DNA of 64,000 nucleotides from Parabacteroides goldsteinii DSM 19448 = WAL 12034 (GTDB lineage: Bacteria > Bacteroidota > Bacteroidia > Bacteroidales > Tannerellaceae): positions 248,001 through 312,000 of the forward strand of contig NZ_KQ033912.1 in the NCBI RefSeq assembly GCF_000969835.1, in the 5' to 3' direction. The notes beneath the pieces are model-generated. The model made no database searches, had not been told where the DNA came from, and was given only the letters and a program-made list of their open reading frames with translations. Both the position numbers and the translations under genes were made by a program. The first letter of the stretch is position 1. Each line of letters opens with the position of its first letter. Below, piece after piece: positions 63,174 to 64,000 of the stretch.

Positions 63174-64000
63174 ATGACAAGTAAACCCCGAAATATTATT
63201 TTATACTTTCTGCTAATCTGTATCCTGTGCTTTTCTTCCTGTTCCAAGAGGAGTTCTGCCTCATCAGAACTATTGCAGGCAGAAAAATTAATGGAAACAC
63301 TTCCTGACAGTGCGCTGGCCATTCTCAACAAGATACCATCACCCGAAACATTATCAAACAGGGAATATGCCTCTTATTGCCTGCTGTTTACGCAGGCTTT
63401 AGATAAAAACTATATTACAATTACTTCCGACTCATTGATAAAAAAGGCCGTCACTTATTATGAAAACCATAATGATATTGCCTCACTGGCGTTATCATAT
63501 TATTATATGGGAAGAACCTATTTCGATATGCAGGATGCCTTACAAGCACAACAAGCCTATTTGAAAGCATTGGAATTAGGTGAAAGCCTGAACTCCACAG
63601 ACCTGCTTATAAAAATAAACAATAGCCTCGGAACGCTTTATTCTTATCAGGACATTTACGAAACAGCGTTACCACTTTACAAAAAAACACTATCTCTTTT
63701 GGAAGGGAGTAACGACTCAACCAGAATATCTCTCGCTCTGCGCAATACTGCCCGTGTCTTTACAGAAACACAACAATTGGATAGTGCTATATATTATTAT
63801 CAGCAAGCGATAAAAACAGCCACCCCTGAAAGTTCATCTTCTTTATACAATGATTTAGGTAGTTTATACATGAAAATCGGTCAATATGAAGAAGCGGGCG
63901 ATTGCATACAAAAATCAATACAAACTTGCTTTACTCCCAGTCTGGAATACCATTTATTTCTAACATACGGAGAATATTTATTAAAAACAGCACAATACGA
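63174..64000 (+). CDS. TPR-repeat lipoprotein (partial at right edge)
   Basis: The frame starts at ATG 63174 and runs off the window. A lipoprotein signal (IILYFLLICILCFSSC with lipid Cys near 23) is followed by 'LLQAEKLMETLPDSALAILNKI', a phrase common in Bacteroidales TPR lipoproteins. Tetratricopeptide-like helical repeats come next ('ALSYYYMGRTYFDMQDALQAQQAYLKALELGE', 'LYSYQDIYETALPLYKKTLSLL', 'SSLYNDLGSLYMKIGQYEEAGDCIQKSI'). Full-length relatives often end with a membrane helix and a DNA-binding domain, which cannot be checked here. Confidence 0.85.
   Translation, partial: MTSKPRNIILYFLLICILCFSSCSKRSSASSELLQAEKLMETLPDSALAILNKIPSPETLSNREYASYCLLFTQALDKNYITITSDSLIKKAVTYYENHNDIASLALSYYYMGRTYFDMQDALQAQQAYLKALELGESLNSTDLLIKINNSLGTLYSYQDIYETALPLYKKTLSLLEGSNDSTRISLALRNTARVFTETQQLDSAIYYYQQAIKTATPESSSSLYNDLGSLYMKIGQYEEAGDCIQKSIQTCFTPSLEYHLFLTYGEYLLKTAQY

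Overview
The window looks like a chromosomal segment of a gut Bacteroidales, most likely Parabacteroides. Many genes are preceded by the Bacteroidetes -7 element TAnnTTTG, and strong Shine-Dalgarno sites are nearly absent. The gene set includes GldH, PorT, DUF5606, a PUR-domain protein, a Bacteroidetes-type RicT with its own tail, serine palmitoyltransferase, and a degraded fimbrial DUF3575/DUF3868 locus. The genus is an inference from gene content, not a sequence match.

Region 1 (1 to about 14,310) is the integrase-proximal part of a prophage that continues past the left edge. A leftward early operon runs from about 8,414 to below 1: small regulators, a tRNA-like structured stretch, HTH proteins, a Sak4-like ATPase, a PD-(D/E)XK nuclease, a NinB-like protein, an SNF2 helicase interrupted by a class 3 intein, a VRR-NUC nuclease and a replication protein with 12-bp repeats inside its gene. 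A rightward arm holds a Cro-like regulator, an S24-peptidase repressor, a membrane-anchored protein joining an FtsK-gamma-like winged helix to an HNH nuclease, a lipoprotein, small regulators and a tyrosine integrase. The integrase lies beside tRNA-Gln(CTG), the probable attachment site. Two nearly identical 63-bp divergent promoter modules sit in front of the Cro-like and repressor genes.

Region 2 (14.4 to 38.9 kb) is core chromosome: rsfS-ftsH-cdsA, porT, a ferredoxin, a PUR protein, nusB-yajC-ybbR-coaE, DUF5606, lon, a tRNA methyltransferase, a lipid kinase, serine palmitoyltransferase, ricT-gldH, the mreBCD-PBP2-rodA elongation operon, purH and an HU protein. Palindromic interspersed repeats built on TGTGCCAAT occur in the mreC-mreB, mreB-purH and obg-adk gaps.

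Region 3 (38.97 to 41.6 kb) is a decayed locus: a DUF3575/DUF3868 fimbria-type gene broken by several frameshifts and a nonsense codon, and a frameshifted tyrosine recombinase that has also lost its first catalytic arginine.

Region 4 (41.7 to 64 kb) is core again: an ABC-F ATPase, a sulfatase-fold membrane enzyme, DUF1097, RNase Y, a ZapA operon, a small winged-helix protein, a B3/4-domain protein, a laccase-domain protein, obg, adk and hpt. Next come an ABC ATPase with two tandem paralogous FtsX-like permeases. Divergent from these is a sigma-54 response regulator and histidine kinase pair. The intergenic region carries a plausible sigma-54 promoter, two upstream palindromic sites and a 4 x 22-bp repeat array, suggesting that the two-component system controls the permease operon. 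NAD(P)H-hydrate repair (nnr) and the start of a TPR lipoprotein close the window.
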